NCBI GenBank assembly: GCA_033398695.1
Contig: CM065804.1
Span: 124,553,501 to 124,617,500, forward strand
Length of the DNA: 64,000 nt
Source: Orobanche coerulescens
Lineage: Eukaryota; Streptophyta; Magnoliopsida; Lamiales; Orobanchaceae
Direction of reading: 5' to 3'
In this document: positions 23,241 to 35,738 of the stretch, one piece after another
How positions within the stretch are numbered: the first letter of the stretch is position 1
Layout of the letters: every line of letters begins with the position of its first letter
Notes under the pieces: generated by a model
What the model was told of the DNA's origin: nothing
Seen by the model: the letters and a program-made list of their open reading frames with translations, nothing else
Databases searched by the model: none
Translations under genes and position numbers: made by a program

Positions 23241-23766
23241 TTCTGCAAATAGAGGATTTTAGTGTATATTTTTGCTCTGAAATATCTAGGGTTTCTGTAA
23301 GCGTAAAGAGTAAAGTGAAAGGTCTTATTTCCTTATAAAGAAGATGAAAAGACGTTTGTATTAGTTTATTATATATTTGAACGGTGGTACGCCTTTTGAT
23401 ATTCTTTTGAATTTCAAATTTGAATCGGTGGCCCAATTTAAAATTCGACGATTGATTCTGATTGGCCACCGTGGAGGTTTATTTAATAGGCGTTTGACGC
23501 GTGTATTAAAATTGCCACTTGGCTTATAAAAATGTATATTTAAATGCCATTCGTTAGCCAAAATTAATATTATAAATGTGGCAGATAATAATTAAATATT
23601 CAGAGGTCAGTTTAGAAAACTTAGCTGGTCTGTTTTGTTGACTGTTGACCACTCTGCAACAGGTGAGTTGACTTCTCGCCTGGTATTCTGAACAGCTAAG
23701 TTGCTTCGTCTGGCCTTCGTCTTCTCGCCTGCATCAGCTAGGCTGATTCTGGGGTCCGTCCTTCCT
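23241..23766 (-). other. Spacer between Sire-1 pol and extra ORF
   Basis: About 530 bp of A/T-rich sequence without a credible gene. In Sireviruses the extra ORF is thought to be expressed separately from pol, so a leader or splice acceptor could lie here; I see no decisive signal. Confidence 0.55.
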
Positions 23767-24402
23767 TTAACTTGCTTCAGTACTAGATTCCCAATCTAGT
23801 AATCCAAGGTCTCTGCTCAGCTCTAGGAATCTTTCTTCTGGCAAGGGTTTAGTGAAGATGTCAGCTATTTGGTAGTCTGTGCTGACTCTTTCAACTCTAA
23901 CCATTTTGTTAAGCACATGGTCTCTAATGAAATGGTTCTTAACGTCAATGTGCTTCATCCTTGAGTGCAAAACCGGATTGTTGGTTATTGCAATAGCACT
24001 ATTGTTGTCACACCAGATTGGGACTTCGTTGGCAATGATATTATAGTCCCTTAGTTGCTGTCTAATCCATAAAATTTGTGCACAACAGCTACCTGCAGCT
24101 AGGTATTCTGACTCTTCAGTGGAGATAGAGTTAGAAACCTGCTTCTTGCTAAACCAGGATATCAGTCTGGTTCCTAGGAATTGACACGTTCCACTAGTGC
24201 TCTTCCTGTTGATTTTGCATCCTGCGAAATCCGCATCTGAGTATCCTGATAGCTCGAAGTTGTCATCCTTGGGGTACCATAGTCCAACATTAATTGTAGA
24301 CTTTAGGTACTTAATTATTCTCTTGGCTGCATCTAGGTGTGATTGCTTTGGCTTGGACTGGAATCTTGCACAAACTCCAACTGCATATGATATATCCGGC
24401 AC
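23767..24402 (-). pseudogene. Sire-1 RNase H
   Basis: The C-terminal part of Copia pol is open for 211 residues to the pol stop. Motifs: SDADFAGCKINRKSTSG (first Asp), SISTEESEYLAA (Glu), WCDNNSAIAI (Asp), then the conserved HIDVKNHFIRDHV and ADIFTKPL close to the C-terminus. This is the Copia arrangement. A frameshift near 24380 separates it from RT. Confidence 0.92.
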
Positions 24403-25377
24403 CTTGCAGTGAGGTACAGAAGAGATCCAATGAGTCCTCTGTAGTGGGTTGAGTCCACTGATATGCCTGCCTCGTCTGTATCCAGGTGAGTACTTGTGCT
24501 CATTGGAATTCTTGCGGGTTTGGCTGATTCCATTCCATATCTCTTGATAAGATCTCTGGTATACTTTGCTTGGTTGATGAAAATTCCTTTTTCCATCTGC
24601 TTAACTTGTAATCCGAGAAAGAAGTTAAGCTTTCCCATCATACTCATCTCAAATTCTCCTTGCATGAGGTTGGAGAATTTCTCGCATAGCTCTGGATTGG
24701 TTGACCCGAATATGATGTCATCCACATAAATCTGGACTATTAATATGTGGCCTTTGTGCTCCACTCTGAATAGGGTCTTGTCCACTTTCCCTTTGCAAAA
24801 TCCATTTTTCTCAAGAAACACAGACAGTGTTTCATACCACGCTCTTGGTGCTTGCTTTAGTCCATCTGAGCCTTCAATGACTTATAGACTTTGTCTCCTT
24901 TGACAAAGCACAGGGTTGCTCTACATAGACTTCTTCTTCTAGGATTCCGTTCAGAAAAGCACTCTTTACATCCATCTGGTAGACTTCAAAGTCCTTGAAT
25001 GCAACATATGCGAGGAATAATCTGATGGCTTCTAATCTTGCAACAGGTGCATAAGTTTCATTAAAATCTATTCCCTCACACTGTGCATAACCTTTTGCTA
25101 CAAGTCTGGCTTTATTCCTAACAACAGCTCCGTCTTCATCACTCTTGTTTTTATACACCCATTTGGTGCCAATAACTTTCTTGTGATCAGGTTTGTCTGT
25201 TAGTTCCCAAACTTTGTTTCTTTCCATCTGCTCCAATTCCTCTTGCATGGCATTAATCCATGAATAATCTTCCAAGGCTTGCTCTGTAGTCTTGGGTTCA
25301 ATTTGCGACATAAAACATGAGAACATCGCCATTCCTGCTGGTAGGGTTGACTGTCTCATCTTAACTCCATCAGTCAA
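24333..25377 (-). pseudogene. Sire-1 reverse transcriptase
   Basis: The N-terminal part (25377-24874) has [23 protein letters not shown] and [10 protein letters not shown]. The palm (24821-24333) has the catalytic YVDDIIFGS and FFLGLQVKQ. A break at 24822-24873 removes the PPGFE-type linker from frame. The domain order (RT after integrase) is that of Ty1/Copia. Confidence 0.92.
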
Positions 25378-25651
25378 CTTTTCGATAATTTGTTGAATTG
25401 GATGATCCTTGAGCCATTTGGGGATATCGTCCTCTTAGGTTTGTTCCCCTGTTGGATTGCCACGGTGGTTATCTGCATCACTTGGGTTCTGTGCCTGAAT
25501 GGATCGGCTACCGCCTTGTCATCTGCGGCTTGGTTACGATCTGCGGATGAGTCTTTGTCGACTCATTGGGTCTTCTTGGCACAAGCTGGATCGGATAGGT
25601 TTGGTGATCCTGTCGATCTGCAGTTGGGTCTTCATCACCGCGGTTGGGTCA
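25378..25651 (-). other. Degenerate stretch between Sire-1 integrase and RT
   Basis: This corresponds to the variable, Pro/Ser/Gln-rich linker between integrase and RT. Repeated GATCTGCRG / GGTTTGTTC-type words are visible; no open frame is convincing. Confidence 0.5.
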
Positions 25652-27073
25652 TCAGTGATCTGCAGGTGTGTCCATCATTCCAGTGTCATGTATAATGACT
25701 TCTTCAAGGGTTGCTGACTTGAGCTTGTTCTCAATTAGCTCAACTTGTTTCCTGTACTCAACGGTAGATTCATCAAAAACAACATGGGGTGTTTCCTCCA
25801 CAACTAAGGTTCTTTTATTAAAAACTCTATATGCCTTGCTTCTTTGGGAATATCCCATAAAGAGACCGTCATCAGTTTTAGCATCAAAGGCATTTAGCTG
25901 TGTTTTACCGTTGTTGTGGATGAAACACTTACAACCAAAGACATGAAAGTAAGCAACAGTAGGGGTTCTATTATTCCAAACCTCATAGGGAGTTTTGCCA
26001 TGTCTCCCTACTATCATACTCACTGCAGGTGTGACGATCTGTGTTGTGACTTGACCCGAACCGTTTAAATAGGTCCGCTTCGCAATCATAGACCTTCTTT
26101 GCTTCCTTGAGGTTCTTCCTTCTTTCGGCAACACCATTACTGGGCGTCACAGTGCGAGAGCTCATCTTTGGATCCCATTACGATCATTGTAATTAGTTAT
26201 CGCCTTGTTGAGAAACTCTCCTCCTCTATCTGATCTGATCTTGATTATGGAGAGAGATTTCTCATTCTGGATCCTTCTCAGCAGCTCAGGTAACTTGGTC
26301 AGAGTTTCGCTTTTCTTGTATAGGAAAATGATCCAAGTGTACCTTGAATAATCATCTACTATTAGAAGTGCATGCTTTCGGCCGCTCAAGGTTCTTGGCT
26401 TGATAGGACCAAATAGATCCATGTGGAGTAGATCTAAGATCCTTGTTGTGAGCGTTGTAGGCTGAACTGGCTTGAACGATGCCTTGGTCTGCTTTCCCTT
26501 CTGACATGCATCACAGAGTGCTTCTTTCTTGAATGCTTCATTTGGGAGTCCTCTGACCAGCTTCTGAGAGCTAATCTTGTTTATGGCTTTGAAGTTTAGG
26601 TGACATAGTCTTTTGTGCCACAGCCATCCATTCTCAGCTACTGTCTTGGATAGAAAACAGGAGTTAGGTGTTCCTGTGTTCCAATCAATCATGTAGACAT
26701 CTCTTCTTCGGAAACCTTGTATCTTTATTTCTCCAGATAAGATGTCTATCACCATACACTTCAAGATGGTGAAGACTACTAGATTCTTCTCGTCACAGAA
26801 CTGGCTTATGCTCAGCAGATTGTACTTGAGCCATTTGACATAATGGACTTTGGATATCACAATGTTTCCTCGGTGCAGCTCTCCAAAGCCTTTTGTCTGT
26901 CCTCTAGAGCTATCTCCAAAGGTTACATCGGGACCTCTTTCTTTGATGTATTTGGTCAGCATCTTCTTGTTCCCGGTCATATGCCTCGAGCATCCAGAGT
27001 CTACAAACCATTCTTCACCTCCAAAATTTGAGCTTGAGGAGATGTGGTTGTAGTCCTTCCATCTTTTCTGCAA
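25652..27073 (-). pseudogene. Sire-1 protease and integrase
   Basis: WFVDSGCSRHMTG near 27010 is the Copia protease active site. It is followed by the pre-integrase zinc finger (WHKRLCHLNF ... CDACQKGKQ, HHCC) and the integrase core: HMDLFGP (first Asp), VDDYSRYTWIIF, RSDRGGEF (second Asp), and the GVAERR segment (Glu) after a frameshift at about 26160. The C-terminal part (GCKCFIHNN, GLFMGYSQRSKAYRVFN) is in a third segment, 26137-25652. At least two frameshifts inactivate it. Confidence 0.92.
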
Positions 27074-27918
27074 TTAAACAAGCAGAGATTTAGGTACCCA
27101 AATTTGTGTGGGTCCTTTGGGGTTAGTTGGTTTCCTGGATAATTGATTATAGAAATTGTTATTATTATTATTATAACCCTCATAAGGTGTCTGTGGTCGA
27201 GGTCTGAATCTCCTGGTTGGATTGTATACCGGATATTTCTCAAAATTTTGATAGTGTGGGCCATATCTAAATCTAGGCTGAGACCATTTATTAAATCTTT
27301 GTGGTCTCCACACTTGTTCATTTTGGTAATTAGGATAACCTTGAGGTTTCCATCTGCCCCTCCCATTATGAAATCTATTTTTGGGGAGTTGTTGGTAATA
27401 GTGGGCGTGTTATGCAAATTTCTTGCTTTTGCACAGGCCCTTTGCCTGTCGCTGTCTAGGTGGTCATGCAGTGTAACTTTTGCATCTGAGACGTTTGACT
27501 CATTGTTACTGTTTTTGAATATCGGTTTATATACGAGGCTCAGTGATCGAGACTATTGTTTCTCCTTGATAAACTTGGTTTTGAGAACTAGAGGGAGTGT
27601 GAGAATCATATCAAGGCCTGATTTGGTATATAGTGACCTTTTATAAGTACACAATTCTCCCGTGGTTGAAGACGCCTTTAGGGAGGTTATTTCCTGCTTT
27701 GAGTTTTATTTATCGAGCCGGCTTAGTAAACTCGGCTTTGGCATGAGCAAGTGCGGTGATTTTCTTTAAGTAAAATGGTTAGCCGATCTATCTCAATTTG
27801 TATTGACATTTGCACAGTTTTTAAAGTCAATTTGTAGTTGTCTCAACCTTATTCGAACTAATTTGAGTTTTGAAATCATTTTTCATTTGCCTATTCTCAT
27901 CTTGCAGTGAGTCTTCTC
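27074..27918 (-). pseudogene. Sire-1 gag C-terminus / gag-pol junction, degenerate
   Basis: The downstream part encodes an Asn/Tyr/Pro/Arg-rich stretch (NNNNNFYNQLSRKPTNPKG near 27150) leading to a short IWVPKSLLV segment, which in Sireviruses precedes the protease. Upstream, 27418-27918 has lost a usable frame but is purine-biased on the minus strand like coiled-coil gag. The long plus-strand open frame at 27143-27646 is a shadow. Confidence 0.6.
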
Positions 27919-29123
27919 TCATTGTCTGACTTGGTGTGCAGATTTGAGTGTTTCAAAATCTTTAAATAACTGATTTACCGATTCATGTAGATCCATATCT
28001 TGTGACATGGCTGAGCTATTATTTGAACCGGTGGGTTTAGAAGTTACCTCTTCATCAGCTAGGTTTGCCATCAGGCAATCATACTCCTCGTCTTCATCAG
28101 AAAAGAAACCGCTGCTTAATTCGACATGCTCCTGGTCTTCTCCGATGAGGACCTTTCTTCTATCTTCCTTTCTGCCCACCTCCTTCTTGGTTTCGTCCTT
28201 CTTGAGCTCGGGACAATCCATTTGGATGTGTCCTATTTTGTGACAGTTGTAGCATTCTACTTTCCAGCTTCCAGCCTTCTGGTTCCTTCTTGGATTCTCC
28301 TTGTAATTTTTCTTGTACTTGGAGTAGTTCTTTCTGAAATTGCTGAACCTTTGCATTATGAAAGCTATTTCTTCCTCAAAATCTAGTGGATTTGGAGGTT
28401 TCACATCAAATAGGCTCTTGGCAGGAGACTCGGCTGCAAATGCGATTCCCTTCTCTGTAGGCTCAGTTGAGGATGAACTTGGAAGCTCGAACTCATAAGC
28501 CTTCAGATCAGAGAACAGCTCCTGAATCTTTATCTTATTCAGGTCTTTGGACTCTCTCATGGCTACGGCCTTCATGCTCCATTCGGGGTTGAGAGATCTG
28601 AGGACCTTTAGTGCCATTTCCCTGTTGCCATAGGTTTTGCCCAGGGAGTTGATCTCATTGATAATTTCAGTGAACCTTGTGTCCACTTGATCTATGGATT
28701 CGCCATTCTTCATTTTAAAGTTGTCAAATTTTTGGATAGCAATTGACAGCTTGTTTTCCTTGATCAGCTCCGTTCCTTCACACATTAGAGCTAATGTGTC
28801 CCAGATTTCTTTGGCATTCTTACAGTTCTTTTTCTTGACCATGGTGGATTTATCAAGAGTTTGATATAACACATCTCTGGCCCGGTTATCAAGATTGGCC
28901 AGATTTCTTTCTTCGGGAGTCAGCTCCGTCCTCTTCTTAGGAATCTTTTCTGGCCTCCCTGCTGCGATCTCCTCTGCTGTGTTGTCCTTCTCAAAGATGA
29001 ATGGACCGTCTTCAATGATGCACCACATGTCGTCATGAATTGAAGATAAGTGTGCCTGCATCCTTATCTTCCACAGATCATACTCGTCAGCGAAAACACG
29101 AGTCTAGAGTGCATGTGTTCCAT
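27919..29123 (-). pseudogene. Sire-1 gag
   Basis: The probable start is the ATG at 29123, about 80 bp after the primer-binding site; a frameshift near 29100 precedes the main open segment at 29061. The UBN2/retrotransposon gag region contains KNAKEIWDTLALMCEG, NGESIDQVDTRF, LRSLNPEWSMKAVAM and LNKIKIQELFSDLKAYE. A zinc knuckle CYNCHKIGHIQMDC (C-x2-C-x4-H-x4-C) follows near 28250, then an acidic tail. This gag is distinct from the TR-GAG gag, so Sire-1 is not the obvious autonomous partner of the array. Confidence 0.88.
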
Positions 29124-29190
29124 TATGAAGTGAGAGTAAAGATATATATATATATCGATATAGATGCAGTTCGTGAAATAAATGAACCAA

Positions 29191-29203
29191 CCTCTCGATA
29201 CCA
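29191..29203 (-). other. Sire-1 primer-binding site
   Basis: On the minus strand this is TGGTATCGAGAGG, 2 bp from the LTR end. It resembles the initiator-Met tRNA complement but is imperfect beyond the first seven bases. Confidence 0.7.
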
Positions 29204-29205
29204 CT

Positions 29206-30604
29206 TGTAGGTCACAAGTCATCCAGAACAAGTCTAGAGGGGGTGAATAGACTTGTTGAAACTCTTGAACTCTTTTCACGAAGAGTGAGTTTCTTGGTGA
29301 TAGTTAAACAAATGACTTGGAGTCGTGTGTTCTTGGATATGTGCGGAAGTCGGTGATGACGAATAGAAATTAACTTAATGAAACACTTAACAATGTATGC
29401 GGCGATTAAAGTATGATGCGAGAAAGCGATAAATAACGCAGGCAATTATAGTGGTCTCAGAGGTGGTGTAATCCTCTACTAATCCACTTTTCTCCAAACC
29501 AGTTGGAGATAAATTCACTATAATTTTCAACCAGTGATAAATATTACAGTGATTCAAACCACACTACAACAGCTTCCAACCAGTGGAAATCCGTGCCGTT
29601 GTACACACTTGACTGCCTTGCACCTCTTGATCCTCGATCCTCGGATGCCATTACAGTCTCTTACTTCAACCAGTGAAGTACCCCATACTCAAGATTATAG
29701 ACAAGAGTTTTTGTCTTCTCCAACTTAAGAGCTTCCTTAAGTATGAACTTTTAGATCTTCTCTTTTCACGATGCTATTGATTGCTTTAGATTGCTTGATT
29801 GCTTTGATCGCTAGAATGTATTTCGCACCGGTAGTTGCTCAGTTTCAAATCTTCGGATATATATAGGTCACGATCTCTGAGTTTTTTCCTTGTAGCCGTT
29901 GCAAATCTTTTGAACAAATCCGTCCGTTGGAGGGAGACTTCATTGTTTAATCTTTCTGAACGTTGCAAGGCTGGATTCCTATTATTTTATTTTATCTTCC
30001 GACCGTTGTGAAGACTTCTGCATGTGAGCGCCGAATCTTTTGAATATAAAATGATTAAAGTCTTCAAAGTGGGTCTGGATGATTTATTTAAATCATATCT
30101 CTTGCGGGAATCACTCCAATTTGTCTCTTCACGTTGCATGTGAGCTTTCCGTAATACTTGACTTTTCAACGCATGCTGACGTGGACTTGGAGTACTTATT
30201 TGCCTTGAGTAGGCCGATATGCGGCTAACATCTCTGCAGACGAGTCCTCTCGGTACATTCACTGTTTGTGACTTATCTGGTCAGTGACTTCCCGAGGTAC
30301 CTCGGCTGCAGTCTGGTCAAACTTCTCTGATAAGTTTTGTTTGACCGGAGCTACTCTGACCGGACTCTACTGTTCCTCTCGATGGACTAAGTGTACTTAG
30401 TACTTTGCCGTTTTTCAGCCTAACTAATTTTTGGCCTACAGAAGATACTCATTTGGTTCTTCTTTACATTTTGCCAAGTTTTTATACTTAACATATTTTG
30501 GCTTATGGAAGATACTCATTTGGTTCTTCCTTACATTTTGCCAAGTAATAAACATTTGATTTTATATTAATGACATCATCAAAATCTAACAAGTATTCCT
30601 AACA
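29206..30604 (-). repeat. Sire-1 5' LTR
   Basis: This 1399-bp LTR reads TGTTAGG...CCTACA on the minus strand, with the right target duplication CTTCT at 30605-30609. It is intact and uninterrupted. The partner is 9744-10252 plus 19093-19998. Confidence 0.94.
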
Positions 30605-30609
30605 CTTCT

Positions 30610-31897
30610 TTATTGTGCCTGAAATCCGGAAGAACACAGCCGGATATCATCGTGTGATAGTGGCAAAGAAATTTGGAAAATGCTTGAGGTAACACATGAA
30701 GGTACGTCTCAAGTCAAGGAGATGAAGATAAACATGCTCCTTCACGAGGACGAATTATTCCAAATGAATGACGATGAATCCATCACAATAATGCTTGACC
30801 GTTTTTCGGTTATTACTAATGGATTAGCATGTTTCGGGAAACCACTTTTGAGTAGTGAGAAAGTAAAGAAAATTCTCCGATCGCTACCTCGAGAATGGGA
30901 CGGTACGGTAACGGCTATAATGGAATCAAAGAATTTAAATACTCTTGATTTTAGTGCTCTCATTGGTTCTCTTATCAACTACGAGATTGTTCTAAAATCT
31001 CAGAATGCCAAACCGAAACTGAAGGAGATGTCGATAGCCATGAAGGCTAAAATGTCGAGAAAGAAATAAGAAATCCCGGTGGACAAAAGCGACGAAGAAT
31101 CGGCATATTATGCCAAGAATATCAATAAGTTCCAACACTTATTAAACCGGAGAAAGAAGGACATTCAATCGGGCGAATCTAAGAAATTCGACAACACCTG
31201 TCGATTATGTGGTAAACCAGGCCACTTTGCTAAGAACTATCGAGTAAAACAAAAGGAAGTCTTAGTTGCAACATGGAGTGACGAAGATCCTGATGAAGAT
31301 TTCATGAATCAAAATAATCTCGCACTCATGGCCCGGAGTTCATTCGACGATACCGACGTCGAAAGTCAAGTAAGTAATTCTTACGATGAACTTTTTAAAG
31401 CATTCGAGTTATTACATACCGACTATCAAAATGCTTTAAAAGAAATTAAATCACTTCAATTTAAAAATAAATCATTGGAAAATGAGAATTCCAAAATTCT
31501 AGAAAAGGGAAAATTTGTTGAAATCGATCATTCAAAATGCGTTGAAAACGAGAATATTTTAAAGAATGATCTTGTTAAAGTTCAAACTGAGCTCAAAAAT
31601 TTAACGAAGAAATTTTCACTCGGAAACGAGAAATTTAAAAACATGCTCTCGGTTCAAAAATACACATTAAATAAAGAGGGGTTAGGATTCAAACCGCGTT
31701 CTAAAAACGAATCCGTAAATTTCAAAATACCCCGGTGTGAAAAATGTTTGAAAATTGGGCATCACATTTCGAATTGCAAAAGCCCAAGACGAACGAATAA
31801 AGTCAAGAAAATTTGGGTTCCTAAAGGAACAATTGTTTCAAATATCGTCTACGTCTCGAAACAAAAACCGACTATCGGTTGGATCCCCGAAAACTAG
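30610..31897 (+). pseudogene. TR-GAG internal 4: 3' gag fragment, after Sire-1
   Basis: Gag resumes at the CTTCT duplication. Breaks are a TGA near 30619 (TTA in units 2 and 3) and a TAA at 31067-31069 (GAA in sister units). The 5-bp GGTAC missing from units 2 and 3 is present (near 30903). An extra Lys codon (RRKKDIQ) is shared with unit 5 only. Zinc knuckle 1 near 31200 has its last Cys changed to Tyr; zinc knuckle 2 near 31738 is intact. The downstream segment 31079-31897 is open for 272 residues. Confidence 0.88.
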
Positions 31898-31989
31898 TTT
31901 TTAACAATTGGTATTATACTCAGGGGGAGTAACATTTTTAAAGAGGAGATATTATTTTCAGGGGAAGTTTTATACCCTATTATTGCATA

Positions 31990-32191
31990 CTCCCTCCGTC
32001 CGCCACCCATGTGCAATAATTTCCTTTTCCGTCCCTGCGCAACCTATGTGCATTGTTTATTTTTGGCAAAAAATTTTTTACCACAAGTGGGGCCCTTACT
32101 CCACTCTCAACACTCTTAACCAACTAAGTCAACTAAAATATTAAAACCCGTGCCGGCCAAAACAATGCACATGGTTGGTGGACGGAGGGAG
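31990..32191. repeat. Stowaway MITE (copy 4)
   Basis: This 202-bp element has perfect 12-bp terminal inverted repeats and TA at 31988-31989 and 32192-32193. It is in the same site as copies 1 to 3, although this unit belongs to the same gag subgroup as the MITE-free unit 5. Confidence 0.94.
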
Positions 32192-32539
32192 TATTTTTTT
32201 TCATACATATTTTCTTTATATATTCAAATTGGTATCCCTTATATTTTTTACACCTTTTGCTGAATACAAAAAGGGGGAGAAGAAGTTGAATCGAATAAAA
32301 GCGTCATGAAAGATATGACGAGAAAAATAAAAATCGAAGAAGTCGAAAAGGAGAAGAAAGCATACAAAAAGGGGGAGAAACGAAGGAGTTGAAAAATGAA
32401 AAACGAATAAGTCGAAAATTGGTGAAACTAACGAAATGATCAAAGTCGAAAACTTTGAAACGTACATATATATACAATTTTATTTTGCAGGTTTTATCCA
32501 ATTCAAGAGTTGTTTTGTAATCATCAAAACGGGAGAGAT

Positions 32540-33707
32540 TGTTGGAATATTTATTCCACATAGTCATAAATAGTGTTTTGATGATTAAGTTGCTAAACAA
32601 AACAAAACAATATCAAGGTGAAGCAAAACATCGAAGAAATCGAAGACGCAAAAAGCTGGACAAAATAAAAAGCTAGCGCACGCTAGAAATATAAGTTAGC
32701 GCACGCTAACGGGAGTTCTCTGCAGATCAAATGAGTTCGAAGTAACCTGAAGTGAAGTAACCTGATGAGGATAGCGCACGCTACATATGTAATATTAACG
32801 CACGCTATCGAATCCTTGTTACCGTTGTGAAGAGATTCAAAGACAGAATGACGTATGCACTGAAGTAAGCTTAGCGCACGCAAGAGATGATATTTAGAGC
32901 GCACTAAATATCAGTTTGAATCAAGTCAATCAATCTATTGGGGAGAATCTGCTACAAGTCAAAAAGTATTAATGGATATATGACGCATGCAATGATGCAT
33001 GATTAGCGCACGCTACAATGGAAGAAATAGTGCACGCTAATTGTGAAGGACAAAAGCCACTGGACTAAAACTGGAAGAACGTTAACGTACGTAACAGTAT
33101 ATAACGTACGCTAAAGGCTAAATACACGCGATAGCGCACGCTAAGGAAGTCATCCTAGCGCACGCTAATAACAACTGGCAGTAACGGCTAGTTTGTGGAA
33201 GAAGGCTATAAATACCAAATGAGTTGGTATCATTCCACACAACAACATTGAGCAATTCATATACATTTGAGATATCATTGTAAACATTATAGTTGTTGTT
33301 CTTGAGCTTAAATTAGAGTGATTGAGTGTTATACACAAAATCATACACGAGTGAGAAAAAGAAAAGATACGATTGGATTCGGTGTTATTAGGATCAAGGA
33401 TCTAGCATTGTTAGAATCACAATCGCTATCTTAGTGAGGTTTATCTAGTACCAATAGAAAGCTAGAGTGGTTGATTCCTTATCCAATAGAAAAGGAAAAA
33501 CGGTTTTACTCGGACCGATTGAAGACGAGCTTGTAACGGTCATCCCTCGACCGATAGAAGAGAGGCGTAGAGGTTTTGATCTTAAGCCTATAGAAAAAGA
33601 TACATCGAGAGAGGACGTAGGCACGTTTGGCCAAACCTCTGATTTATTTTCCGCAATTTTATTTACGCTTTCGCACAAACGGTGCAAATACCGATATCAC
33701 ACCAACA
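32540..33707 (+). repeat. TR-GAG LTR4
   Basis: This 1168-bp LTR runs from TGTTGG to CCAACA. The polypurine tract is degraded (AAAACGGGAGAGA) and the following primer-binding site is mutated (TAGTATCAGAGC at 33710-33721). Palindrome cluster and TATA box are retained. Confidence 0.95.
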
Positions 33708-33764
33708 ATTAGTATCAGAGCAGTACTCCTATAAGCAGCTTTACATTTGAGGAGAAAAGATCTA

Positions 33765-35301
33765 ATGGCGTTTCAACTTGCTCCCGTCGAAGGCTTTGTT
33801 CTCAACCGACCACCATTCTTTGATGGCTCAAACTTCATGACGTGGAAGAAGAAGATGTCAATATTCATCCGAGCATATGACATCGAGCTTTGGAAGGTGA
33901 TTTGTCTTGGTCCGAAAATTCTAACAAATTCCAAAGGTACTCTTAAAACTTTTGAAGAATATGACGATTCCGATTGAAAAAATGACCACTACAATTGTAA
34001 GGCAACTCAACTTCTTTATTATGCCTTAAATCCGGAAGAACACAACCGGATATCATCGTGTGATAGTGGCAAAGAAATTTGGAAAATGCTTGAGGTAACA
34101 CACGAAGGTACGTCTCAAGTCAAGGAGACGAAGATAAACATGCTCCTTCACGAGGACGAATTATTCCAAATGAAGGACTATGAATCCATCATGATAATGC
34201 TTGACCGTTTTTTGGCTATTACTAATGGATTAGCATGTTTTGGGAAACCACTTTCGAGTAGTGAGAAAGTAAAGAAAATTCTCCGATCACTACCTCGAGA
34301 ATGGGACGGTACGGTAACGGCTATAATGGAATCAAAGGATTTAAATACTCTTGATTTTAGTGCTCTCTTTGGTTCTCTTATCAACTACGAGATTGTTCTA
34401 AAATCTCGGAATGCCAAACCGAAACCGAAGGAGAGGTCGATAGCCATGAAGGCTAAAATGTCGAGAAAGAAAGAAGAAATCCCGGTGGACGAAAGCGAAA
34501 AAGAATCGGCATATTATGCCAAGAATATCAATAAGTTCCAGCACTTATTAAACCGGAGAAAGAAGGACATTCAAGCGGGCGAATCTAAGAAATTCGACAA
34601 CACCTGTCGATTATGTGGTAAACCAGGCCACTTTGCTAAGACTGTCGAGTAAAACAAAAGGAAGTCTTAGTTGCAACATGGAGCGACGAAGATCTTGATG
34701 AAGATTTCATGAATCAAAATAATCTCGCACTCATGGCCCGGAGTTCATTCGACGATACCGACGTCGAAAGTCAAGTAAGTAATTATTACGATGAACTTTT
34801 TGAAGCATTCGAGTTATTGCATACCGACTATCAAAATGCTTTAAAAGAAATTAAATCACTTCAATTTAAAAATAAATCATTGGAAAATGAGAATTCCAAA
34901 ATTCTAGGAAAGGGAAAATTTGTGAAATCGATCATTCAAAATGCGTTGAAAATGAGAATATTTTAAAGAATGATCTTGTTAAAGTTCAAACCGAGCTCAA
35001 AAATTTAACGAAGAAATTTTCACTCGGAAACGAGAAATTTAAAAACATGCTCTCGGTTCAAAAATACACATTAAATAACGAGGGGTTAGGATTCAAACCG
35101 CGTTCTAAAAACGAATCCGTAAATTTCAAAATACCCCGGTGTGAAAAATGTTTGAAAATTGGGCATCACATTTCGAATTGCAAAAGCCCAAGACGGACGA
35201 TTAAAGTCAAGAAAATTTGGGTTCCTAAAGGAACAATTGTTTCAAATATCGTCTACGTCTCGAAACAAAAACCGACTTTCGATTGGATCCCCAAAAAATA
35301 A
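33765..35301 (+). pseudogene. TR-GAG internal 5: gag, broken
   Basis: Gag starts at the ATG at 33765. Breaks are a TGA at 33975-33977 (TGG), a 1-bp loss in zinc knuckle 1 near 34638 that shifts the frame, and another 1-bp loss near 34923. The central segment (34086-34652) and C-terminal segments are open, with zinc knuckle 2 near 35143. The GGTAC segment is intact, as in unit 4. Confidence 0.88.
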
Positions 35302-35384
35302 TTTTTAACAATTGGTATTATACTCAGGGGGAGTAACATTTTTAAAGGGGAGATATTATTTTCAGGGGGAGTTTTTTACCCTAT

Positions 35385-35405
35385 TATTGCATTTTTTTTT
35401 CATGC
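35385..35405. other. MITE-free site in TR-GAG unit 5
   Basis: Where units 1 to 4 carry the Stowaway MITE, this unit reads ATTGCA followed by nine T and CATGC. This matches the joined MITE flanks minus one A. It accounts for the 3199-bp spacing of this unit against about 3395 bp in the others. Confidence 0.85.
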
Positions 35406-35738
35406 ATATTTTCTTTATATATTCAAATTGGTATCCCTTGTATTTTTTACACCTTTTGCTGAATACAAAAAGGGGGAGAAGAAGTTGAATCGGATAAAAG
35501 CGTCATGAAAGATATGACGAGAAAAATAAAAATCGAAGAAGTCGAAAAGGAGAAGAAAGCATACAAAAAGGGGGAGAAATGAAGGAGTTGAAAAATGAAA
35601 AATGAATAAGTCGAAAATTGGTGAAACTAACTAAACGATCAAAGTCGAAAACTTTGAAACGTACATATATATACAATTTTATTTTGCAGGTTTTATCCAA
35701 TTCAAGAGTTGTTTTGTAATCATCAAAAAGGGGGAGAT

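Larger units (their letters stand above)
9744..30604 (-). mobile_element. Sire-1: Sirevirus-like Ty1/Copia retrotransposon with extra 3' ORF
   Basis: This minus-strand element spans 20,861 bp, or about 12.0 kb without Gyp-2. Order on the minus strand: 5' LTR (30604-29206), primer-binding site, gag (29123-27919 and beyond), pol with protease-integrase-RT-RNase H (27073-23767), a roughly 530-bp spacer, a roughly 1000-codon extra ORF (23240-20221), polypurine tract, and 3' LTR (19998-9744, interrupted). Large size, 1.4-kb LTRs, a CCHC gag and an additional ORF after pol place it with Sireviruses (family knowledge). All coding regions contain frameshifts or stops. Matching 5-bp duplications at both ends show it inserted into the TR-GAG array after that unit existed. 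Confidence 0.93.

Noticed and set aside
27143..27646. Plus-strand 167-residue hydrophobic frame
   Set aside because: Antisense to the Asn-rich gag-pol junction of Sire-1.
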